Below are positions 41,346 through 48,134 of a stretch of 53,173 nucleotides of DNA, piece after piece. Under the pieces are notes generated by a model. That model saw only the letters and a program-made list of their open reading frames with translations, was not told the DNA's origin and made no database searches. The position numbers and the translations under genes are program-made. Source of the DNA: a bacterium. Its GTDB lineage: Bacteria; Actinomycetota; Acidimicrobiia; Acidimicrobiales; Bin134. Positions within the stretch are counted from its first letter, which is position 1. Every line of letters starts with the position of its first letter. The stretch covers positions 1 through 53,173 of the forward strand of contig JAPPAP010000015.1 in NCBI GenBank assembly GCA_026705465.1, given 5' to 3'.

Positions 41346-42263
41346 TCAGCCACTACTTCGATCCAAGAGCCGGTCGATGAGCCAGGCCAATACCAGCAAC
41401 CCGATCGCGGCGATCTCCACCCGGTCGGCCAGGCGGACGGCGGACTCAATGTCGTCGGGCTCTGGTTGGGAACCGCGGCCCAGAAACGGGCGCTCTTCAG
41501 CTACGCCTTCGTAGCTGAGGGGTCCACCGAGCTTTCGATCCAGTGCGGCAGCCACTGCGGCCTCGGCGACACCGGCGTTGGGCGACGGGTGGGCAGGGGC
41601 GTCTTGGCGCACCGTATCGACGATCTGGCGAGCCCGTTCCTGATTCAGCACAGCAACCAGAGCCGCAAAGACTCGGGCCGGGACGTAGTTGGCGGCATCG
41701 TCGAGGCGAGCGGCGGCCCAGCCGAAGTTTGAGTACCGCTCATTGCGCCGGCCGACCATGGCGTCCATGGTGTTGATGGCCCGATAGACCGCGGCACCGG
41801 GGGCACCAGCGACGGCACCCCAAAACGCGGGAGCGATCACCGCGTCCACGCTGTTCTCCGCAACCGACTCAATGACCGCGGCGGCAATGCCCGACTCGTC
41901 GAGCCCCGCGGGATCGCGCCCCACCAGGGTGGGGAGCTCAGCCCGGGCCGCAGCAATATCACCGACGACGACCGCTTCTCCAATGCGCATCGCCACCCGG
42001 CGCAGCTCGCGGCCTGCGGCGACAACCGCCACCGCTGTTGCGGTGGATCTCATCAGCCGACCTCCGGCGGCACCGATGGCCACTCCCACCGCGGCATAGA
42101 CCACTCCCGCCCGACGCCGGTCGGCCCAGAGTGCCTGCTCAACACGTTCCATGGCCTTCCCGAATTCGGCTACCGGATGGGCGTCGGCGGGTGGTTCGCC
42201 CACCAGTCGGTCGATCACCAGGCCAGCGGCTGCCCCCAGACATGTCTGACCAAGCCGGCTCAT
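41346..42263 (-). CDS. cbiB: Adenosylcobinamide-phosphate synthase
   Basis: Membrane protein of 305 residues, called CbiB or CobD in different nomenclatures. It joins aminopropanol (phosphate) to the corrin ring. Diagnostic stretches are DRLVGEPPADAHPVAEFG, ESVAENSVDAVIAPAFW and the loop NTMDAMVGRRNERYSNFGW. Several hydrophobic segments are present. The ATG overlaps the cobS stop as ATGA. The adjacent cobD-like PLP enzyme upstream supplies its aminopropanol substrate. Confidence 0.95.
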   Translation of the reverse strand: MSRLGQTCLGAAAGLVIDRLVGEPPADAHPVAEFGKAMERVEQALWADRRRAGVVYAAVGVAIGAAGGRLMRSTATAVAVVAAGRELRRVAMRIGEAVVVGDIAAARAELPTLVGRDPAGLDESGIAAAVIESVAENSVDAVIAPAFWGAVAGAPGAAVYRAINTMDAMVGRRNERYSNFGWAAARLDDAANYVPARVFAALVAVLNQERARQIVDTVRQDAPAHPSPNAGVAEAAVAAALDRKLGGPLSYEGVAEERPFLGRGSQPEPDDIESAVRLADRVEIAAIGLLVLAWLIDRLLDRSSG

Positions 42264-42973
42264 GGGTCAGCCACCAGAACCAGCAAGGCCACAGTCTCAG
42301 CCATCAAGATCACTGCACCGAGCACGTCGCCGGTGAATCCGCCCAGCCGTCGCCATGCCAACGCCACCACAGCGATAGCGGCAACTGCCGCAGCCCCGGC
42401 CGCCACCGCTCCCGACACCCCCTCGATGAGAACCATCCCAGCCACCGCGGGCGCCAGCCACAAGGCCAGCCAAGGGCGGGCTCCGGCCAAGAACGGATCG
42501 GCCAGCCCGCCGGGACGGGCGTAGGGAACGAAGGCCGGGATCACCGCGACCAAGGTACGGCTGAGGGCCCAGATTGGCACCAAGGACAGCGATTCGACGC
42601 CCTCAACCCCCAATGCCGCCCACCGTGCCCCCAACACGACTACCACTGCGACTATGGCGAATGCGCCCACGTCAGGCCGGCTCATCACCGCCAGCCGCCG
42701 ATCCCTATCCATATGCGGAAGGAGCCCGTCGGCGCTGTCAGCCAAGCCGTCGAAGTGCAGCGCCCCGGTGAGAACAAGGTCAGCGACCACCACCAAGATC
42801 CCAACTACCAGCAACGGCCACAGCTCACCGGCCCCCCAATGGATGGCGGCCAGTACCCCACCAAGCCCGGCGCCTATCACCGGGAACCACCACAAGGCTC
42901 GGGCTTGGGGCGACTGGCCGCGGCCAGCCACGGTCAGAAACGCCACCGCGCTCATCACCGCGGGCCGCTTCAT
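42260..42973 (-). CDS. cobS: Adenosylcobinamide-GDP ribazoletransferase (cobalamin synthase)
   Basis: Membrane enzyme of 237 residues that joins adenosylcobinamide-GDP to alpha-ribazole phosphate. The signature LHFDGLADSADGLLPHMDRD, with its acidic metal-binding pair, is present, and several membrane segments follow. The ATG at 42973 lies 5 bases after cobU; a TTG at 42982 overlapping the cobU stop is a less likely start. Confidence 0.94.
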   Translation of the reverse strand: MKRPAVMSAVAFLTVAGRGQSPQARALWWFPVIGAGLGGVLAAIHWGAGELWPLLVVGILVVVADLVLTGALHFDGLADSADGLLPHMDRDRRLAVMSRPDVGAFAIVAVVVVLGARWAALGVEGVESLSLVPIWALSRTLVAVIPAFVPYARPGGLADPFLAGARPWLALWLAPAVAGMVLIEGVSGAVAAGAAAVAAIAVVALAWRRLGGFTGDVLGAVILMAETVALLVLVADP

Positions 42974-42978
42974 TGCCC

Positions 42979-43491
42979 TCAAACCACCCCGTCAGAGCTG
43001 GGCAACTCGAGAGTTCGTCCGGCCACCACCAGCAAGACTCGATCAGCCACGGCGGCAACCTGCTGGTTCAGCATGCCCAGCTCATCGGCAAAGCGGCGGC
43101 CCACCTCGGTGGGAGCGTGGACCGAGAGCCCAACTTCTTCGGAAACGATGATCGCAGGATCAGTCCGCTGGGCCAAAGCGTCCAGCAGCCCGTCGGCCTC
43201 CACCGCCAGATCAGAATGGTGGGCCACCCAGGTGCCCAGAGAGTCGACCAGCACCACGCCCTCGACTTCAAATAAAAAACGGGGCAAGTCATCGGGTTCC
43301 TCGCATTCCACGGTGCTCCAATGTGCAGGACGACGAGCTTGGTGAGCAGCCACTCGGGCGGCGTGGTCCGCATCATCCGGGTTCACCGCAGCAGTGGCCA
43401 CGTACGTGACGGCCAGCCCCGAGGATTCGGCAATTGACTCCGCCACCCCCGACTTGCCCGAGCGTGTTCCGCCCAACACCAACACGATCAT
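42979..43491 (-). CDS. cobU: Adenosylcobinamide kinase / guanylyltransferase
   Basis: Bifunctional enzyme of 170 residues. The P-loop is LGGTRSGKSGVAES. The guanylylation histidine is in AAHQARRPAHW, and VVLVDSLGTWVAHH is the family's Walker B-like strand. The ATG at 43491 begins exactly at the first strand (MIVLVLGGT), and the 29 codons before it do not fit. It phosphorylates cobinamide and adds GMP. It lies 40 bases after cobO. Confidence 0.95.
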   Translation of the reverse strand: MIVLVLGGTRSGKSGVAESIAESSGLAVTYVATAAVNPDDADHAARVAAHQARRPAHWSTVECEEPDDLPRFLFEVEGVVLVDSLGTWVAHHSDLAVEADGLLDALAQRTDPAIIVSEEVGLSVHAPTEVGRRFADELGMLNQQVAAVADRVLLVVAGRTLELPSSDGVV

Positions 43492-43531
43492 GGGCGACTG
43501 CCCATCTGCGACCAGGACCGAAGCGGGCTGG

Positions 43532-44107
43532 TCAATAGTCGAGGCCCTTCTTGGCCAAGATCTGGCTGTCGAAGGCATGCTTGACCTTGACCATCTCGGT
43601 CACGGTGTCGGCCACCTCGATCACTTCATCGGCCATGTCCCGGCCGGTCAGAATCACGCTCACCCGCTCCGGTCGAGACTCGAGGGCCGAAGCCACCTCT
43701 GCGGCGTCGATCCAATCCCAGGTCATGGCGTAGCTGACCTCGTCCAGTACCACCAGGCGATATTCGCCTCCGGCAATGAGCTGGGCCGAGAACTCCCAGG
43801 CCGCCACGGCCATGGCCCGGGACTCATCGAGATCGTCGGAGTCCCACGTGAACCCGTCGCCAGCCGAGAACCATTGCACGCCGAGTTCTCGGCACACCTT
43901 CTCCTCGCCCGTGTTCCAATCGCCGCTCTTGAGAAACTGGACGACGGCCACCGGCCAACTCTGCGACACCGCCCGCAAGATGGTGCCGAACGCCGCAGTG
44001 GACTTGCCCTTCCCGTCACCGGTATTGACCAGTACCAGCGAGGAAGCCGTCTTCATGGCAGATAGGTCGTAGGGGCGCTCTTCTTGGGGGGTTGCGTCAG
44101 TGCTCAT
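43532..44107 (-). CDS. cobO: Corrinoid adenosyltransferase (CobO/BtuR type)
   Basis: Enzyme of 191 residues that transfers the adenosyl group of ATP to cobalt. The P-loop VNTGDGKGKSTAAFGTILRA and the VVLDEVSYAMTWDWI strand are typical of the CobA/CobO/BtuR family. The ATG overlaps the stop of the upstream ATPase gene (ATGA), which ties adenosylation directly to uptake. Length is normal. Confidence 0.95.
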   Translation of the reverse strand: MSTDATPQEERPYDLSAMKTASSLVLVNTGDGKGKSTAAFGTILRAVSQSWPVAVVQFLKSGDWNTGEEKVCRELGVQWFSAGDGFTWDSDDLDESRAMAVAAWEFSAQLIAGGEYRLVVLDEVSYAMTWDWIDAAEVASALESRPERVSVILTGRDMADEVIEVADTVTEMVKVKHAFDSQILAKKGLDY

Positions 44108-44922
44108 GAGATCTCCTTCTTGGGGTTGGTCCGACGGCGAGGTGCGGGCAAGACCACCAGATCGCCGTCGATGGATTGAACAGTAAGCGGCGTGGCGTAG
44201 ACCGTGGACAGCAGATCGGATTGCAGCACCGCCGCAGGGGGGCCATGGGCCACGATTCGGCCGTGGTCGATAAGAATCAAGCGATCAGCAAATCGGCCCG
44301 CAGCGCTCAAGTCATGCATTGCCGCCAATACGCTGAGACCCTCGGTGCGGCGCAGATCGTCCACCAATTCCAGCACCGAGACCTGATGACCCACATCGAG
44401 GGCGCTGGTGGGCTCGTCCAGCAGAAGCACCGGGCATTGCTGGGCCAGCGCCCGGGCCACCACCACCTGCTGAGCCTCTCCGCCCGACAAGGTGGACACA
44501 AAGCGGTCGGCAAAAGCCGTGAGGTCAAGGCGGTGCAGCACCGAGGACACGATTTGGCGATCGGCCTGCGATTCGCGGGCCAGCCAGCCGAGGTGCGCGG
44601 TCCGCCCCAACAGCACATACTCGGCCACGGTCATGCCCTTGGGCAGCACCGGGATTTGCGGCACCAGAGCGATGTCGGCGGCCCCCGGTGTCCGTCCGTC
44701 GCCCAACGCCACCGTGCCGAGAAAATCGGTCAGGCCCACGATGGATCGCAGCAAGGTGGACTTGCCGGCTCCGTTCGGGCCGATGATGCCCAGCCACTCC
44801 CCCTGGCCTAATTCGAGATCCACACCACAGACCACCTCGTGGCCGCGGAAGGAGACCCGGACCTCCCGACACGACAGAGCAGGAGTCGACGACGGGGACT
44901 CCAACAGCACAGCGGAGCTCAC
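44104..44922 (-). CDS. Corrinoid ABC importer ATPase (BtuD/FecE-like)
   Basis: ATPase of 272 residues with Walker A GPNGAGKSTLLRSIVG, signature LSGGEAQQVVVARALAQ and Walker B LLLDEPTSALDV, in the order of FecE/BtuD importers. The GTG at 44922 overlaps the permease stop as GTGA, which I prefer to the ATG at 44946. The riboswitch upstream and flanking cob genes indicate cobalamin or cobinamide as the substrate. The family also includes iron-siderophore and heme ATPases, but the context argues against these. Confidence 0.88.
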   Translation of the reverse strand: MSSAVLLESPSSTPALSCREVRVSFRGHEVVCGVDLELGQGEWLGIIGPNGAGKSTLLRSIVGLTDFLGTVALGDGRTPGAADIALVPQIPVLPKGMTVAEYVLLGRTAHLGWLARESQADRQIVSSVLHRLDLTAFADRFVSTLSGGEAQQVVVARALAQQCPVLLLDEPTSALDVGHQVSVLELVDDLRRTEGLSVLAAMHDLSAAGRFADRLILIDHGRIVAHGPPAAVLQSDLLSTVYATPLTVQSIDGDLVVLPAPRRRTNPKKEIS

Positions 44923-46016
44923 GTGGTGCTCCACCGGTCGCGCCACAGCACTATGGCGAAGATCGGCGCTCCGACAATCGCGGTGATGACTCCCACTGAC
45001 AGCTCCTCAGGAGCAAAGAGAGTACGGGCAGGGATGTCGACAAAGGCGAGAAATGCTGCCCCCAACACGGCGGACAGCGGCACGATCACCCGATAGCTGT
45101 GGCTAACCAACAGTCGCACGATGTGGGGCACGACCAAGCCGACAAAGGCGATCAACCCGCTCACCGACACTGCAGCCGCAGTCACGAGCGATGCCGCCAC
45201 AATCACCAAAAGCCGGGATCGGACCGGGTCGAGGCCCAACGAGCGAGCCTCGTCGTCGCCCACCCTCAGCACATCGAGGTGCCTTCGGTGGACGAAGAGC
45301 ACCATCCCGCACACTGCGACATAGGGCAGCAGAATCCAAACCTCCTTCCAACCGGTGGTGTTGAGTTGCCCGAATAGCCACGAGAGCACTTCTCGGGCTC
45401 GCGTCTCATCCAACTGCTGGATGGCATAGGTCTGGGCCGCAGCGAACAGTGCGGCCATGGCCACACCGCCGAGCAGCAGGGTGGCTGGCGATGACCCACC
45501 GCCTCGTGCAATGGCCATCGACGCCACCACGGCCACCAGTGCCCCTAGGAAGGCTGCGGCGGGAACGGTGTCAAACGGACCCCAGCCCAGATCGAGTCCG
45601 AACCCCAAGGCCAACACCGCGCCGAAGCCGGCCCCGGCGGAAACCCCCAACAGATAGGGGTCGGCCAGCGGGTTCCGGAACACCCCCTGATAGGCCGCTC
45701 CGGCCATGCTGAGCGACCCTCCAACCAACATGCCCAACACCAATCGGGGGAGCCGGATCTGGAACAGAATGCTCTCTTGGTAGGCCGACAGCGTTGATTC
45801 CACGCCGAGCAGAGGAATCCAGTCGACCAGGGCGGAAACGACTCCGCTAGCCGGCAGTCCAGCAGCGCCACTGATGGCGCTGAGCAACCCCACCGCCACC
45901 AGCACCACCACGCCGAGAACGGACGCTGTTGCCGACATCCCGAAGGCCCGCCGTACTGCGGTGTAGGCAGCCTCATCCTCAGATAGAGCAGCGGTGGGGA
46001 GGGATGCTTCGGCCAT
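44919..46016 (-). CDS. Corrinoid ABC importer permease (BtuC/FecCD-like)
   Basis: Permease of 365 residues with about ten membrane segments. Family motifs include RLPRLVLGMLVGGSLSMAGA, FRNPLADPYLLGVSAGAGFG, and VSGLIAFVGLVVPHIVRLL followed by DIPARTLFAPEELSVGVIT. The first 20 residues are cytoplasmic. It lies 8 bases after the binding-protein gene. Together these three genes form a BtuFCD-like importer. Confidence 0.92.
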   Translation of the reverse strand: MAEASLPTAALSEDEAAYTAVRRAFGMSATASVLGVVVLVAVGLLSAISGAAGLPASGVVSALVDWIPLLGVESTLSAYQESILFQIRLPRLVLGMLVGGSLSMAGAAYQGVFRNPLADPYLLGVSAGAGFGAVLALGFGLDLGWGPFDTVPAAAFLGALVAVVASMAIARGGGSSPATLLLGGVAMAALFAAAQTYAIQQLDETRAREVLSWLFGQLNTTGWKEVWILLPYVAVCGMVLFVHRRHLDVLRVGDDEARSLGLDPVRSRLLVIVAASLVTAAAVSVSGLIAFVGLVVPHIVRLLVSHSYRVIVPLSAVLGAAFLAFVDIPARTLFAPEELSVGVITAIVGAPIFAIVLWRDRWSTT

Positions 46017-46024
46017 GATTATGC

Positions 46025-47071
46025 CTAGGAGACGGAAGCCGCCACCGTCTGGAGGGCTTCAGCCACCGCGCCGATGAACTGGGGCAGTCGCGGCCCCCAT
46101 CGGGAGGCGATGTCGGAGTTGACCACCACGATGTTGCCGTTGCGCACCGCGTCCACTTCGCCCCATCCGGGCCGAGCAGCCACATCCTCGGCGGTGTAGC
46201 CCACCAGATCGGTAATGACAATTAGCTCGGGGTTCGCTTCGACGATGTACTCCTCGGTGAGCTGGGGATAGCCGTAGCCGTCGGCATCGGCCTCATCAGC
46301 TATGTTGATCGCCCCCATGGCGGCGTAGACCGCGCCGATGAAGCTGTTGGAGCTGACCGAGAAATAGGTGTTGTCCAACTCGTGATACACCCGTATGGGC
46401 ACCTCGGGAGCCGCGGCCAGAGCGGCGTCGATTTCAGCTCGCAGGTCGGCCACCAGCGCAGCCGCCTCATCGACTCGCCCGACGGCGATCCCCAATTCGG
46501 CGATTGAGTCGTAGCCTCCCTCGAAATCTGCCGGGGCCGCGCTCACAAGCACCTCTACGCCCACCGCGTCAAGCCCAGCCATCAGATCGTTGGCATCGTT
46601 GGCGATTACCACCAGATCGGGCTCATAGGAGAGCACTGCTTCCACGTTGGGATCCCATCCCGACAGATCGGTGACCGGGGCCTCCGGTGGGTAGTAGGAG
46701 AAGGAATCCACTGCCACCACCTGATCGCCCGCGCCGATGGCGAACAAGATCTCAGTGGCGGTGGGCGACAACGACACGATCCGCTGGGGACGGTCGGGCG
46801 GGGCTTCGGTCGGAGTCGGCTCCGGGGCAGCCTCCTCAGTCGGAGCCGGCCCGGCCGGCGTGGGAGTTGGGGCTGGTGGGGCTTCGGTCGGAGTCGCCTC
46901 GGGAGCAGCCTCCTCAGTCGGAGCCGGCGCAGCCTGTGTCGGAGTCGCCTCGGGAGCAGATTCCTCGATTACCTGGGCCGCAGGGCCGTCGTCATCGTTG
47001 CCACAGGCACTCGCCACCAGTGCGAGCGCGAGCAGCAGCGCAAAAAAAAGTCGGAACAAACGTCGGGGCAT
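46025..47071 (-). CDS. Corrinoid-binding lipoprotein (BtuF-like)
   Basis: Lipoprotein of 348 residues. The signal peptide MPRRLFRLFFALLLALAL ends in the lipobox VASAC (Cys23). A Pro/Thr/Glu/Ala-rich linker of about 75 residues follows, then the two-lobed helical-backbone binding domain starting RIVSLSPTATEILFAIGAGD, with the later WDPNVEAVLSYEPDLVVI. An AGGAGG ribosome-binding site 6 bases before the ATG at 47071 fixes the start; the longer frame to 47134 lies in the riboswitch leader. It is the first gene downstream of the riboswitch. Confidence 0.9.
   Translation of the reverse strand: MPRRLFRLFFALLLALALVASACGNDDDGPAAQVIEESAPEATPTQAAPAPTEEAAPEATPTEAPPAPTPTPAGPAPTEEAAPEPTPTEAPPDRPQRIVSLSPTATEILFAIGAGDQVVAVDSFSYYPPEAPVTDLSGWDPNVEAVLSYEPDLVVIANDANDLMAGLDAVGVEVLVSAAPADFEGGYDSIAELGIAVGRVDEAAALVADLRAEIDAALAAAPEVPIRVYHELDNTYFSVSSNSFIGAVYAAMGAINIADEADADGYGYPQLTEEYIVEANPELIVITDLVGYTAEDVAARPGWGEVDAVRNGNIVVVNSDIASRWGPRLPQFIGAVAEALQTVAASVS
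46803..46958. repeat. 78-base imperfect tandem repeat in BtuF-like linker
   Basis: Two copies of a 78-base unit start at 46803 and 46881, encoding a 26-residue block of APTEEAAPE and TPTEAPP type. A third, partial copy follows. The period is a multiple of three, so copy-number change would alter linker length and not the frame. The linker separates the lipid anchor from the binding domain. Confidence 0.65.
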
Positions 47072-47086
47072 TAAACACCTCCTGTA

Positions 47087-47255
47087 GATCGAGGAACGGA
47101 AGCTCGATCGGCAGGTGCTCTGCCCTCGAGCCAACCCAACCCTCGGGGCTTATGGCTCGTTTCAGCGCAAAGCTCGACCGGACTCGCTGGCTCAGGGCCA
47201 GTTCACCGTTGCGGGACAGTGCCGGAATCTAACCGGACTTCGCCTCCACGCCGCT
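47087..47255 (-). promoter_or_regulatory. Cobalamin riboswitch controlling the btu-cob operon
   Basis: Read on the minus strand, 47203-47242 contains GCGAAGTCCGG, TTAGATTCCGGCACTG and TCCCGCAACGGTGA, which match the conserved AdoCbl riboswitch core (GGGAA..GGTG..A.TCCGG..CTGTCCCGCAACTGTGA). A CTGGC/GCCAG stem (47187-47202) and CGAGTCCGG (47178-47186) follow. The expression platform holds three hairpins: 47127-47159 (CGAGCC/GGCTCG), 47110-47124 (GGCAG/CTGCC) and 47087-47109 (GATCGAG/CTCGATC), the last just before the ribosome-binding site at 47078-47083. Translation of btuF is therefore the likely control point. The 5' boundary is approximate and falls inside the preceding gene. Confidence 0.85.
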
Positions 47256-48128
47256 TAGCAGCATAGCTGACTCCAATCGAGCCAGCCCATCAGAATCAGG
47301 CACCGCCACCCGCACATGCTCCGGCATCCCGAAGCTGGCGCAGTCCCGAACCACCACGCCATGAGGGGCCAGAAGCTCCCGCAATCCAGGGGCATGAACC
47401 AGCACCCAGGGCGCATCGGCAGCCTCCACCGCGAAGCCGAATCGGCGCAGCAATTCGGCCAACTCCTTGCGAGCGATGGCGATGGCCTCCGACCAGCCGG
47501 TCAGATCGGCCGAATCCAGCAACTCCGGTAGCACGGCCAGAGCCAGCGAGTTCACCGACCACTGGGACTGGTGGCGGGCGAACCGCTCAACGTCATCCGC
47601 GATGATGTAACCCAGTCGCAGCCCGGGAGCGGCAAACACCTTGGTCAGCGAGCCCACCACAACACCGGCCCGGCCCGCCGTCCATCGCCCGGTGGCGAGC
47701 GGGTAAAACGCCTCATCCCACACGTCTGCTGCCTCGTCGGGATCGGCCAAGCGGCCACTGGGGTTGTGGGGATCGCTGCGCCACACCGGCCCGTCGGGGT
47801 TGCGGGGATGCAAGCCGAACTCGGGTTCTGTCCACACCCGACCGCCTATCTCCCAAGCCACCAACCAGATAGCCTCACTCCCTCCGTTGGTCAGCATCAG
47901 GCGCGGCGAGTCGACGCCGATGGCCTCGGCCAACACCCGAGCAGCCTCTGACGGATCGGGATACCGCCGCACGGCGTCAAGATGGCGGTCCAACATTGAC
48001 GCCACATCGGGGGCAAACGGGTTGGGACTCTGCGACAGATCCAGAATGGTCCGGGGGTCGATGCCCAAGGCCCGGGCGATGCGCGGCCCATCGCCGCCGT
48101 GGGATCCGGCGGGAGGGATGTCAGGCAT
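47229..48128 (-). CDS. CobD/CobC-like PLP-dependent aminotransferase-fold enzyme
   Basis: Protein of 299 residues of the class I/II aminotransferase fold, in the branch of L-threonine-phosphate decarboxylase. The N-terminal HGGD motif (residues 10-13), DLSQSPNPF and the PLP-lysine region VVGSLTKVFAAPGLRLGYI are present. It would make (R)-1-amino-2-propanol phosphate for CbiB. It is shorter than typical CobD (about 350), and the region around WTEPEFGLHPR is compressed. Its TAG stop (47229-47231) lies inside the riboswitch core. The start is 6 bases after the RCC1-repeat gene. A histidinol-phosphate aminotransferase is less likely given the context. Confidence 0.8.
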   Translation of the reverse strand: MPDIPPAGSHGGDGPRIARALGIDPRTILDLSQSPNPFAPDVASMLDRHLDAVRRYPDPSEAARVLAEAIGVDSPRLMLTNGGSEAIWLVAWEIGGRVWTEPEFGLHPRNPDGPVWRSDPHNPSGRLADPDEAADVWDEAFYPLATGRWTAGRAGVVVGSLTKVFAAPGLRLGYIIADDVERFARHQSQWSVNSLALAVLPELLDSADLTGWSEAIAIARKELAELLRRFGFAVEAADAPWVLVHAPGLRELLAPHGVVVRDCASFGMPEHVRVAVPDSDGLARLESAMLLSGVEAKSG

Positions 48129-48134
48129 CAGAAA

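Noticed and set aside
42038..43345. 435-codon plus-strand open frame opposite cbiB, cobS and cobU
   Set aside because: Composition is Pro/His/Gln-rich and it covers three genes with intact catalytic motifs on the minus strand.
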